NCBI GenBank assembly: GCA_003162935.1 | Contig: PLUW01000037.1 | Coordinates: 1 to 34,439, forward strand | Direction of reading: 5' to 3' | Source of the DNA: Acidobacteriaceae bacterium | Lineage (GTDB): Bacteria; Acidobacteriota; Terriglobia; Terriglobales; Acidobacteriaceae | DNA length: 34,439 nucleotides | Shown here: piece after piece, positions 24,366 through 31,207 of the stretch | How positions within the stretch are numbered: the stretch's first letter is position 1 | How the letters are laid out: each line of letters begins with the position of its first letter | The notes under the pieces: generated by a model | Told to the model about the DNA's origin: nothing | What the model saw: the letters and a program-made list of their open reading frames with translations, nothing else | The model's database searches: none | Position numbers and translations under genes: made by a program

Positions 24366-26246
24366 TTATTGCTGCTGCTGCGGTTGAAGCTGTTCGCGGA
24401 GCTGTTGCGCCCGCTCCCGCATCAGTTTTCCCATAATCTCCGGAGTCAACGACTCCTTCGGCGGCAAGCTTGCAGGGTCGATGGGCAGGGGCGCGCTCAC
24501 GCTGGAGGGAGCCGTTGGCGGTGGTGTCCACAATACGGAGGCTGTGGCAGTGTTCGTGACTTCCGGCGGAACGCCTGGGAGCGCTTGTTCTCCCCGCAGC
24601 GAGAGCAGAACTTGTGCCGGCATGTTCGGGTTTTGCGACGAGCTCACGATGATGAAGTCGTAGGCGGAACCATTGAGCAGCCGTACCAGCACATCCTGTG
24701 CCGGCGCCGGGCCATCATGTTCAAAAATTCGCTCCAGGCCGCTGCCCGGAGGCACCTCGATCGCCGCCCCACTCTTCTCGGCAACCAGCTTCAGCACCTC
24801 GGCCAGCGTTGCGTTGCGCGCATCAATCGTCAATTGGCCATCGCGATAGGTGACGACGGGTGCATTTTGCGTGGCGACAGCCGTTTCCGCCGAGTCGTCC
24901 GGCAACGGCAGCAAGGGAGTGCCGCTGGCGCTCTTGCCAGCTACTGGGGCGTTGGTCATCCGCGTCAGCGGGGTTGGGATCGGGTCCGTAGGACGCGTGG
25001 CAATCGGTGCTGGCAACGGCGGAATTGGCGAGTTATGAGCCAGGAGTTGGGTTCCAACCGTTGGAGCGGCAGCCACTGCGCGCGGCAGGGGAATCGTCGA
25101 GGCGTTGCGGGAATCGACTTGGATCTCGAGCCCCGGCGCAGCGGCAATCGCAGACGGCAGCGGGGGTGTCGAACCGCGAGCGATCGTCTGTGGTTCGATT
25201 ACGGGAGCGGCGGCGAGCGCATTCGGCAAGGGAAGCGTGGTGGCCTTGCGGGAAACGATCTGGCTTCCAGCGGCCGGCGCAGCCGCAACCGCAGCTGGCA
25301 GCGAGGGTGTCGAACCGCGAGCGATGGTCTGTCGTTGGACTACGGGAGCAGCAGCCAGTGCCTTCGGTAAGGGTAGCGTTGAGGCGCTACGGGAATCGAT
25401 CTGGATTTCGAGCCCCGGCGCAGCCGCAATCGCAGACGGCAGCGGTGGTGGCGAACCGCGAGCGATGGTCTGTCGTTGGACTACGGGAGCGGCAGCCAGC
25501 GCATTCGGCAGGGGAAGCGTTGTGGCTGTGGCTTTGCGCGAAACGATCTGGCTTCCAGCGGACGGGGCAGCGGCAATTGCAGCTGGCAGCGCGGGTGGTA
25601 ACGAGCCATGGGCGATGCTTTGTCGCTCCATGGCAGGCGGCGCAGTAACCGCATTCGGCAGCGACGGCAGCGAATCCCTGGAGGCAACGGTCTGAGTCTG
25701 AACCACTGGCGGCGGCGCGGTAGCATGTGGCAGCGGCGGGAATTGGGCGCCAGCCGCTATACTGCGTCCTCCAACCGCGAGGTCCGCGATCTGTTGAATT
25801 TCCGGGGTGGAGACAGGGGCAGGGACAGGGGCGGAGGCAGGGCTGGTTTTCGTCGCCGCAGCCGGTGCCAGCTGGATCTGCGTCAATACCGAGTAATTAG
25901 GATCCGATACCAGAACGCCTTCCAGCGTCACCACCTGAGGCTCTGGAAGTGAAGCTGGCGTCCGATAGACTCCCTTGTCGTCGATGCTGCCGCAAGCCAG
26001 GCCGGAGCAGCCGAGCCCGGAAACATTCCAATGCACGGCCACCGGTTTTCCCTGCGCGTCCGTTACTTCGAAGCGCTGGACTTGGTCGGCTGCTACCGTC
26101 GGCTCACTAGGACGAATGATGAACTTGTGTTGAAATCCATGTGCCGTGCGCCGCACGATCAGGGCGGGTGGATCGGAATTCGGCGACGCCGAGAGCGCCT
26201 GCCATCCGAAACCGGCCAGCAGGATCGTTAAGAGTATTCCGCGCAT
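24366..26246 (-). CDS. Exported Pro/Ala-repeat protein with Ig-like and STN-like domains
   Basis: 626 residues from ATG 26246, which begins a clean signal peptide (MRGILLTILLAGFGWQALSA). An ATG at 26333 preceded by GAGG is an alternative with a longer N-terminus. Residues about 30-120 form a Big2-like Ig domain (VHWNVSGLGCSGLACGSIDD, then GVYRTPASLPEPQVVTLEGV). The middle is a Pro/Ala-rich tandem array with a 47-residue period (QTIARGSxPxLPxAIAAAP ... TLPLPxALAAAPVV). From about 464 a short secretin/TonB N-terminal (STN)-like domain follows (GQLTIDARNATLAEVLKLVA, then LVRLLNGSAYDFIIV). The end is Gln-rich. The array may span the periplasm or cell wall, like a Pro-rich spacer in TonB-type proteins. 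Function unknown. Confidence 0.82.
   Translation of the reverse strand: MRGILLTILLAGFGWQALSASPNSDPPALIVRRTAHGFQHKFIIRPSEPTVAADQVQRFEVTDAQGKPVAVHWNVSGLGCSGLACGSIDDKGVYRTPASLPEPQVVTLEGVLVSDPNYSVLTQIQLAPAAATKTSPASAPVPAPVSTPEIQQIADLAVGGRSIAAGAQFPPLPHATAPPPVVQTQTVASRDSLPSLPNAVTAPPAMERQSIAHGSLPPALPAAIAAAPSAGSQIVSRKATATTLPLPNALAAAPVVQRQTIARGSPPPLPSAIAAAPGLEIQIDSRSASTLPLPKALAAAPVVQRQTIARGSTPSLPAAVAAAPAAGSQIVSRKATTLPLPNALAAAPVIEPQTIARGSTPPLPSAIAAAPGLEIQVDSRNASTIPLPRAVAAAPTVGTQLLAHNSPIPPLPAPIATRPTDPIPTPLTRMTNAPVAGKSASGTPLLPLPDDSAETAVATQNAPVVTYRDGQLTIDARNATLAEVLKLVAEKSGAAIEVPPGSGLERIFEHDGPAPAQDVLVRLLNGSAYDFIIVSSSQNPNMPAQVLLSLRGEQALPGVPPEVTNTATASVLWTPPPTAPSSVSAPLPIDPASLPPKESLTPEIMGKLMRERAQQLREQLQPQQQQ
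25171..25593 (-). repeat. Tandem coding repeats, 141-bp period
   Basis: GAACCGCGAGCGAT recurs at 25171, 25312 and 25453, exactly 141 bp (47 codons) apart. More degenerate units extend on both sides (about 25040-25740). They encode the Pro/Ala-rich spacer. Minus-strand sense: QTIARGS and LPLPNALAAAP motifs. Confidence 0.85.
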
Positions 26247-26485
26247 GGTTTTTGGGATGAAAAAGGGCGACTCGATAAACCACCGCGACCCGCCGACTCC
26301 ACGATCGCACTTGGCTCGAATGTCCTTACGCATTACCGCCTCAGTTCCAGGCGCCGCCATGCATCGCATGGGCGCGCATTCACTACTTTGGATGCGGCTT
26401 GCGCCACCGCGTGCGGGGAAGGCTGCGTTGCTAGGGGGAGCGTACTCCTGCTCAGTAGACTACGGCAATCCCCGGCCAGCAACTC

Positions 26486-26499
26486 CACGAACGGGTTAG
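26486..26499 (-). promoter_or_regulatory. Recurrent near-palindrome, partial site c2
   Basis: On the minus strand CTAACCCGTTCGTG, a good left half and poor right half of the consensus. It lies 23 bp from the full site at 26522, in the opposite orientation. Confidence 0.4.
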
Positions 26500-26521
26500 C
26501 CAATCCGCGTAACATTCTGAG

Positions 26522-26539
26522 CTAATTCGTTTGGGCTAT
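26522..26539 (+). promoter_or_regulatory. Recurrent near-palindrome, site c1
   Basis: CTAATTCGTTTGGGCTAT. It differs from the copy at 27975 only at the two central bases and the last base. It lies between the Pro/Ala-repeat gene and the LuxR-type regulator and could serve either. Confidence 0.6.
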
Positions 26540-26749
26540 AAAGCAATGCAGTGAACCAAATTAATGATTCCTTAAATGCAGTATAACAGGCACTCGCTCA
26601 CGGGCAGAGTCTTCCCCGGAGCCCTTTGCGGACCTTATTTGCGAACCATGTGCGATCCCCCAGAAAAGTTAACAATCCTGTGGAAAAGTAGGCAACATCT
26701 TGCACAGGATTAGGCAGCGTTTTGCGCCGCGGAAAAGCGATAAATGGCA

Positions 26750-26778
26750 TTGACAAAGTGGGCCCTGTGCGGGATACT
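26750..26778 (+). promoter_or_regulatory. Sigma70-like promoter for the LuxR-type regulator
   Basis: TTGACA (26750-26755), a spacer of exactly 17 bp, then GATACT (26773-26778; 4 of 6 to consensus). The expected start is near 26785, leaving a leader of about 175 nt before the regulator start at 26963. I recognise no riboswitch in the leader. Confidence 0.6.
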
Positions 26779-26962
26779 GATCACCGCTGGTTCCGGGCCA
26801 TTAGTTGTGGCTTGTTCGCAACCTCCCCCCTAAAACCGGAATTCAATCAGAGATTTTAAGTGATCGCGATTTGCACTGAGCGCGGTTATGTCCAGTACGG
26901 AAACCTGTGTGTGAGGATTCCGGCCTGAACGGGACAAGCCGGTTCGAGCACTGGAGAATATA

Positions 26963-27508
26963 GTGACAATGGCAGCGAGCGACAACGGCTTCTTGCTCCT
27001 GGATGCCGGGTTGAATCTGATTGCTTCGAATGCGCCCGCCCTGCAGATCCTATGTTTCCCCAGCGGGCCAGACCGCATCAAGCAGCCCAAGGTCTTTCTG
27101 GCCGATCGCGTACGCACTTCGCTGCTCGACCACCGCAATCAGGACAGCCCGAACTTTGTCAGCGAGTTCCGATCGGGGAAGCGTCGTTATATTTGCAAGA
27201 GCTTTCAACTGGACGGTAACGGACAACATCCGGTTCAGCCCGCTTTCGCTGTTCTGTTGGAGCGCAATGCCGTGAGCAGCAATTCAGCTCTGGCGGAAAT
27301 TGCCGATCAGTACGATCTGACGCAACGCGAAAAGGAAACCGTGGAGTTTCTCTTGCAAGGTCTTACCAGCAAAGAAATCGCCACTCGCATGAAGATCAGC
27401 CCCAACACGGTCAAGGCGTTTCTGCGATTGGTCATGGTTAAAATGAAGGTTTCGACTCGCTCTGGAATTGCCGGCAAAATTGCCGGATCCTCACGGGCGA
27501 ACGGGTAA
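26963..27508 (+). CDS. LuxR-type transcription regulator without receiver domain
   Basis: 181 residues. The C-terminal part (about 116-172) is a GerE/LuxR helix-turn-helix: YDLTQREKETVEFLLQGLTS, then KEIATRMKISPNTVKAFLR. The N-terminal 110 residues (NGFLLLDAGLNLIASNAPAL onward) resemble a degenerate PAS-like sensor and not a CheY receiver, since there is no phosphorylation Asp pattern. GGAGA at 26953-26957 fits the GTG at 26963 (5-nt gap); an ATG at 26969 is the alternative. A sigma70-like promoter with a long leader lies upstream, as do copies of the recurrent near-palindrome. It sits in the middle of genes whose upstream regions carry that motif, making it the best local candidate to bind it; this is inference. 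Confidence 0.88.
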   Translation: MTMAASDNGFLLLDAGLNLIASNAPALQILCFPSGPDRIKQPKVFLADRVRTSLLDHRNQDSPNFVSEFRSGKRRYICKSFQLDGNGQHPVQPAFAVLLERNAVSSNSALAEIADQYDLTQREKETVEFLLQGLTSKEIATRMKISPNTVKAFLRLVMVKMKVSTRSGIAGKIAGSSRANG

Positions 27509-27542
27509 GTTTTTGGTTGCGCATTCTGGGGTTAGGCGGGAA

Positions 27543-27560
27543 CTAGTTCGATTGCAGAAT
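27543..27560 (+). promoter_or_regulatory. Recurrent near-palindrome, half site d
   Basis: CTAGTTCGATTG matches the left half and centre of the consensus; the right half is lost. It lies just upstream of the PilZ gene. Confidence 0.35.
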
Positions 27561-27586
27561 TTACGGAACTAGCGATTTCAGGCATC

Positions 27587-27913
27587 ATGCAAACTGTGAT
27601 GCCATCCTCAGCTCAAGAACGGCGCCGGCATGAGCGGTTTCCGCAGGTTCTTGAAATCCATGCCCGTAGCTTGCTATCGGGCCGGACGGCGGGCGCCCTG
27701 CCCAAAGAATTCGAGGGTCGCATTCACAACCTCAGCAATGGCGGCATTTGCATCCTAAGTTCGACGCCCCTCCAGGCTGACACGTTTGTGACCTGCAACC
27801 TCCCGGTGCTCGATATTCCGGTTTCGATTCCAACGATCATGCAAGTGCGATGGACCACAAAGCAGGGAAACAAATCTCGGAGCTACATCAGTGGTCTCCA
27901 GTTTGTAGCCTAG
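27587..27913 (+). CDS. PilZ-domain protein (putative cyclic-di-GMP binder)
   Basis: 108 residues, essentially one PilZ domain. Both signature motifs are present: RxxxR in RRRHERFP (Arg13/Arg17) and NxSxxG in HNLSNGGICI (Asn48, Ser50, Gly53). PilZ proteins bind cyclic di-GMP and pass the signal to motility, export or polysaccharide machinery. No signal peptide, so cytoplasmic. The ATG at 27587 is used; an in-frame ATG at 27599 is possible, and no strong ribosome site separates them. It follows the LuxR-type gene by 78 bp on the same strand, so the two may be cotranscribed. A half copy of the recurrent motif lies in the gap. Confidence 0.88.
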   Translation: MQTVMPSSAQERRRHERFPQVLEIHARSLLSGRTAGALPKEFEGRIHNLSNGGICILSSTPLQADTFVTCNLPVLDIPVSIPTIMQVRWTTKQGNKSRSYISGLQFVA

Positions 27914-27974
27914 CGCGCGGCCATCTTAAGTCATAAAGTAGTGGCCCGATGAAGGCCATGGGTGCCCGATTGAT

Positions 27975-28047
27975 CTAATTCGAATGGGCTAGTTCGAATT
28001 GAGAATTGAGATGGTATAGTCCAATTCATATAGTCCTAATAGGCTAG
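27975..28047. promoter_or_regulatory. Array of recurrent near-palindromes over the Big2 lipoprotein promoter
   Basis: Four related sites: 27975-27992 (CTAATTCGAATGGGCTAG, best match), 27989-28003 (CTAGTTCGAATTGAG, sharing CTAG with the first), 28016-28033 (ATAGTCCAATTCATATAG) and a shortened 28036-28047 (CTAATAGGCTAG). The last two overlap the spacer, -10 box and start region of the promoter at 28006-28034, while the first two lie upstream of -35. This suits cooperative binding. Confidence 0.6.
28006..28034 (+). promoter_or_regulatory. Sigma70-like promoter for the Big2 lipoprotein
   Basis: TTGAGA (28006-28011), a 17-bp spacer, and TATAGT (28029-28034); each box matches consensus at 5 of 6. 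The expected start is near 28041, leaving a leader of about 48 nt before the ATG at 28089. Confidence 0.6.
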
Positions 28048-28088
28048 TTTGTTCCCTCGCCCCTCCCCCGAGCCGACAGGTTTTCGCC

Positions 28089-29993
28089 ATGAGACTCGGT
28101 CCAGCCATTCGCGCCATAAGTGTTCTTAGTGCGCTCTTATTTTCCGGAGTGTTTGTGAGCTGCGGCGGGGGCAGCATGTCAACGAAAAGCCCCGCAAAAC
28201 TCACGCTCATAAAAATTGCTCCGTCGAAGCCGGCCCTTGCCAAAGGCACGACGATGCAGCTCGTTGCTACCGGAGTCTTCAGCGACGGCACCGAGCAAAC
28301 GTTGGACGCTTCTCTGACTTGGCAGTCCAACAAATCCTCGGTTGCCACAATTGACGCGCAGGGCAACGTGACCGGCGCCGACGAAGGCGTCGCCCTGGTC
28401 TCTGCGTCTTCTCAAGGGATCACCGGAAGCGCCTCGGTTACCGTCGGGCTGCCGACCTTACTCAGCATCGCCGTCTCTCCTTTTCAGTCGTCTTTGCCGC
28501 TTGGCGAATCCGAGCAACTCACCGCGACCGGCAGCTTCTCCGATGGAACCGTTCAAGATCTAACGCAATCCGCGACTTGGACTCCCGTTGCCCCCACCAT
28601 CGCCAGCGCCAGCGCCCAAGGTTTAGTGACCGGCGTGAGTGAGGGCGTCACGCAGGTGTCTGCCGACTATCAGGGTGTGACCGGCAGCGCGTCGATCACA
28701 GTCGGAGTACCAGCATTACTCAGCATCACCTTGGGTCCAGACCAGTCTTCTTTGCCCCTCGGTGAATCCGAGCCGCTGACCGCGACCGGCAACTTCTCTT
28801 ATGGAGCGCCTCAAAATCTCACTCAATCCGTGACCTGGACTTCCTCCGGTGCGGCAATCGCCGTGACTGCTCAGGGAACCGTAACTGCACAGAAACTGGG
28901 CGTCGCTCGCGTGTTTGCCGTCTATCAAGGAGTAACCGGCGCCGCCTCGGTCACCGTGGGACCACCGGCGCTGCTGAGTATCACAGTCAGTGCGAACCAG
29001 CTCTCTTTGCCCAAGGGCGAATCCGAGCCCTTCGCCGCCATCGGAAACCTTTCCAATGGAACCACCCAAAATCTAACGCAATCCGCATCGTGGAGTTCCT
29101 CCGTTTCGACCATCGCCAGTGTGGGCACGGGCGGCACCGTCGTTGCCAACGCAGTAGGAACCTCCACCATCAGTGCGACCTCTGCATCCGTCACCGGAGC
29201 CGCGAACCTGACCGTCACTCCTCCCGTGCCTATCGCCTTGAATATCAACCCGCCCACTTTGTCCATCGTTCTGGAGGGCAGCCGCCAGTTACAAGCGATC
29301 GCGACCATGAGCGATGGAACCACGCAAAATATGACCGGAACGGCGGCGTGGAGCTCGATCGAGCCCGCCATTGTCAGTGTCAGCCCGGGCGGACTCGTAA
29401 CTGCCCAGCAGGTTGGCTCGGCGACCATCCTCGCCCAAAGCAACAACCTGTCGGCATCGGCGAGTCTCACCGTAATACCACTGATGGCCGTGAGTTACTT
29501 CAGCCTGATTGATTCCGTAAACGCCGGCGTTGACGGCACGTATCGGTTGATCAATCCGGGTCTTACGGCCGGCAATTCGTCGGCCGGCAGCCTGTGCGCG
29601 ATGGTCTACGTTTTCGACCAGAATCAGGAAATGAACGAGTGCTGTGGATGCGCGATCTCCGACAGTGGCCTGCTGACTCTCTCCCTGCTCAACGATCTCA
29701 CGGCGAACACTCTCACCGGGAACGCGCCTCGGGCGGGACAAATCAAGGTCGTGCCCTCCACTCCCGGGCCCAATCAACAATGCAACGCCGCTTCGCCATC
29801 TCCCAATGGAGTCGTCGTGGGATGGGGAACGAACGCTCAGAATCCCTCAACCGGCGCCTCTCCCATTACGGAAGAGGAGTTTAGTTTGGTCCCGCTGTAC
29901 GGCGGCGAAGCGACCGTCATGGAGAACTTGTGCAGCTACATTCAGCAACTGGGCAGCGGCAGCGGCATCTGTACCTGCGGAACCGGCGGCTGA
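28089..29993 (+). CDS. Big2-repeat lipoprotein with Cys-containing C-terminal domain
   Basis: 634 residues. A lipoprotein signal (MRLGPAIRAISVLSALLFSG, then VFVSC, lipidated Cys25) is followed by a short linker and five Big2 Ig-like repeats of about 85 residues (each with the pattern L.IxxxxxSLPLGESExLTATGxF.DGT.QxLTxSxTW ... VTGxASVTV). From the Met encoded at 29484 comes a C-terminal domain of about 170 residues: YRLINPG, AMVYVFDQNQEMNECCGCAI, SGLLTLSLLNDLTANTLTGN, GQIKVVPS, GWGTNAQ, MENLCSYIQQLGSGSGICTC. The secreted protein at 23532-24116 is built of the same domain. It is anchored in the membrane and displayed outward, possibly an adhesin. The near-palindrome array and a good promoter lie immediately upstream. 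Function unknown. Confidence 0.88.
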   Translation: MRLGPAIRAISVLSALLFSGVFVSCGGGSMSTKSPAKLTLIKIAPSKPALAKGTTMQLVATGVFSDGTEQTLDASLTWQSNKSSVATIDAQGNVTGADEGVALVSASSQGITGSASVTVGLPTLLSIAVSPFQSSLPLGESEQLTATGSFSDGTVQDLTQSATWTPVAPTIASASAQGLVTGVSEGVTQVSADYQGVTGSASITVGVPALLSITLGPDQSSLPLGESEPLTATGNFSYGAPQNLTQSVTWTSSGAAIAVTAQGTVTAQKLGVARVFAVYQGVTGAASVTVGPPALLSITVSANQLSLPKGESEPFAAIGNLSNGTTQNLTQSASWSSSVSTIASVGTGGTVVANAVGTSTISATSASVTGAANLTVTPPVPIALNINPPTLSIVLEGSRQLQAIATMSDGTTQNMTGTAAWSSIEPAIVSVSPGGLVTAQQVGSATILAQSNNLSASASLTVIPLMAVSYFSLIDSVNAGVDGTYRLINPGLTAGNSSAGSLCAMVYVFDQNQEMNECCGCAISDSGLLTLSLLNDLTANTLTGNAPRAGQIKVVPSTPGPNQQCNAASPSPNGVVVGWGTNAQNPSTGASPITEEEFSLVPLYGGEATVMENLCSYIQQLGSGSGICTCGTGG

Positions 29994-30105
29994 TGCGCCC
30001 CGTTGATGCGCCCCGACGACGCGCCCAAGGTTTCTGTTCGTGGTTGCCGGGTGGTTTCAATCCCGCGCCTCCGCCACGCTTTCCGTGTGCTAAGGTACCA
30101 GCAGC

Positions 30106-30408
30106 GTGAACAGTCCGGTGCAAACTCCGTTTGACAGCGTGGAGAATGCCCAGCAATACGTGGGCCTTTTACTCGATGCGATCGCCGAAGCCAAGAGCGA
30201 GATCGCAACCGACCTCGTCGACGCCTCGCACTCCCAGTCGGAGCGCCGCTTGCAGGCTCTGCGCATCGTGGAATTCAAGCTGGACAAACTGGAACAACAC
30301 CTGAAGACCAGCAGCCGCCTGCTCAACGACCTGCGCACCTTGCGCCGCCTTCTGCTGGACGAACGCGCCGAACCCGGACCCGAGAGCGGCCAAGATTCCG
30401 CCGGTTAG
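30106..30408 (+). CDS. Small helical (coiled-coil) protein, unknown function
   Basis: 100 residues from a GTG at 30106, with AAGG about 10 nt upstream. No signal peptide. Residues about 10-85 are helical and charged (VENAQQYVGLLLDAIAEAKS ... ALRIVEFKLDKLEQHLKTSS, RLLNDLRTLRRLLLDER), likely a helical hairpin or coiled coil. The tail is acidic and disordered (EPGPESGQDSAG). No family is recognised. Alternatives in other frames are less convincing. A dispersed repeat follows 35 bp after the stop. Confidence 0.65.
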   Translation: MNSPVQTPFDSVENAQQYVGLLLDAIAEAKSEIATDLVDASHSQSERRLQALRIVEFKLDKLEQHLKTSSRLLNDLRTLRRLLLDERAEPGPESGQDSAG

Positions 30409-30442
30409 ATCGGGGATTTCTTGCCCCGTAGCAAATAGGGAA

Positions 30443-30482
30443 TTGTCATCCTGAGCGGAGCGAAGGATACGCTTTTTGCCGG
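30443..30482 (-). repeat. Dispersed intergenic repeat, copy 3 (inverted)
   Basis: On the minus strand it reads CCGGCAAAAAGCGTATCCTT followed by CGCTCCGCTCAGGATGACAA, closely like 9856-9896. It lies between converging genes. Confidence 0.8.
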
Positions 30483-30537
30483 CAGCAATCGCGCGCTTGA
30501 CTCGCTTCCGTTCCGAGAGCCACCGCCAACCCCCGGC

Positions 30538-31077
30538 TTACGCCTTCAACTTTTCCGCAAATTTCGCTTCCAGCTTGGCCAGTTTCGGTGAAATCACAAA
30601 CATGCAATACGGCTGGCGCGAATTTTCGTTGTAGTAATTCTGATGGTTGCCTTCGGCCGCGTGAAACTCCTCCGCCGGTTCAACCGCGGTCACGATCGGC
30701 TCCGGAAACACCTTCGCCGCCGTCATCTCCGCAATCACATCCTCGGCAATCCGTTGCTGCTCTTCATCGCTGTAGAAAATGACCGACCGATACTGCTCAC
30801 CCGCATCATTGCCCTGCCGATTCAGCGTCGTGGGATCGTGCACCGTGAAGAATACGTCGAGCAGTTCACGATAGTTGATAAGGTCGGGATCGAAACTGAC
30901 CCGCACCACTTCCACATGCCCCGTATCGCCGTTGCACACCTGTTTGTAGGTAGCTTGGTCCGCCCCTCCGCCCATGTACCCCGACTCGACGTGCGAGACG
31001 CCCGTCAACCGCTGAAAAACCGCCTCAATGCACCAGAAACATCCGCCGCCGAAAACCGCTGTTTGCTCTTTGGCCAT
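30538..31077 (-). CDS. msrA: Peptide-methionine (S)-S-oxide reductase MsrA
   Basis: 179 residues, cytoplasmic (no signal peptide), reducing methionine-S-sulfoxide in proteins and as free amino acid. The catalytic GCFWC is at 12-16 (nucleophile Cys13). Further family marks are HVESGYMGG, GHVEVVRVSFDP, DVFFTVHDPTTLNRQGNDAG and QYRSVIFYSDEEQ, followed by the C-terminal NYYNENSRQPYC with the recycling Cys. Length and order are standard. There is no strong ribosome site before the ATG at 31077. Upstream is a 77-bp inverted repeat that separates it from mqnE on the same strand, so the two are probably not tightly coupled. Confidence 0.97.
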   Translation of the reverse strand: MAKEQTAVFGGGCFWCIEAVFQRLTGVSHVESGYMGGGADQATYKQVCNGDTGHVEVVRVSFDPDLINYRELLDVFFTVHDPTTLNRQGNDAGEQYRSVIFYSDEEQQRIAEDVIAEMTAAKVFPEPIVTAVEPAEEFHAAEGNHQNYYNENSRQPYCMFVISPKLAKLEAKFAEKLKA

Positions 31078-31120
31078 GGTTTTTAGATGCGCTGGGGCGT
31101 GGGAAGTTCCGCGCCGTTTT

Positions 31121-31197
31121 CACCACGGAGACACGGAGTCACGGAGACACACAAAGAAAATTGTTTTTCTCCGTGCCTCTGTGCCTCCGTGGTAGGT
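31121..31197. repeat. Large inverted repeat (CACCACGGAGACACGGAG type)
   Basis: The left arm, from 31121 (CACCACGGAGACACGGAGTC and on to 31149), is nearly complementary to the right arm, 31167-31197 (CTCCGTGCCTCTGTGCCTCC then GTGGTAGGTG), leaving a loop of about 17 nt. Internally it repeats CACGGAG. It would fold into a long RNA hairpin between mqnE and msrA. Confidence 0.75.
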
Positions 31198-31207
31198 GTT
31201 GCACGTT

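Larger units (their letters stand above)
26247..26962. promoter_or_regulatory. 716-bp divergent intergenic region
   Basis: Lies between the Pro/Ala-repeat gene (-) and the LuxR-type regulator (+). No convincing coding sequence, except that the leftward frame stays open to 26369. It holds recurrent near-palindrome copies at 26486-26499 (partial) and 26522-26539, and a good promoter at 26750-26778 facing the regulator. Bases 26520-26720 are AT-richer than average. Confidence 0.6.

Noticed and set aside
25007-25695. Regular repeats on the plus strand that could look like a CRISPR array or a repeat protein
   Set aside because: The 141-bp period is in frame with the minus-strand Pro/Ala protein. 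Units are contiguous with no unique spacers, and there are no cas genes.
26247-26369. Upstream start at 26369 for the Pro/Ala-repeat protein
   Set aside because: It places 41 residues before the signal peptide; the start at 26246 gives a normal one, although 26333 has a better ribosome site and remains possible.
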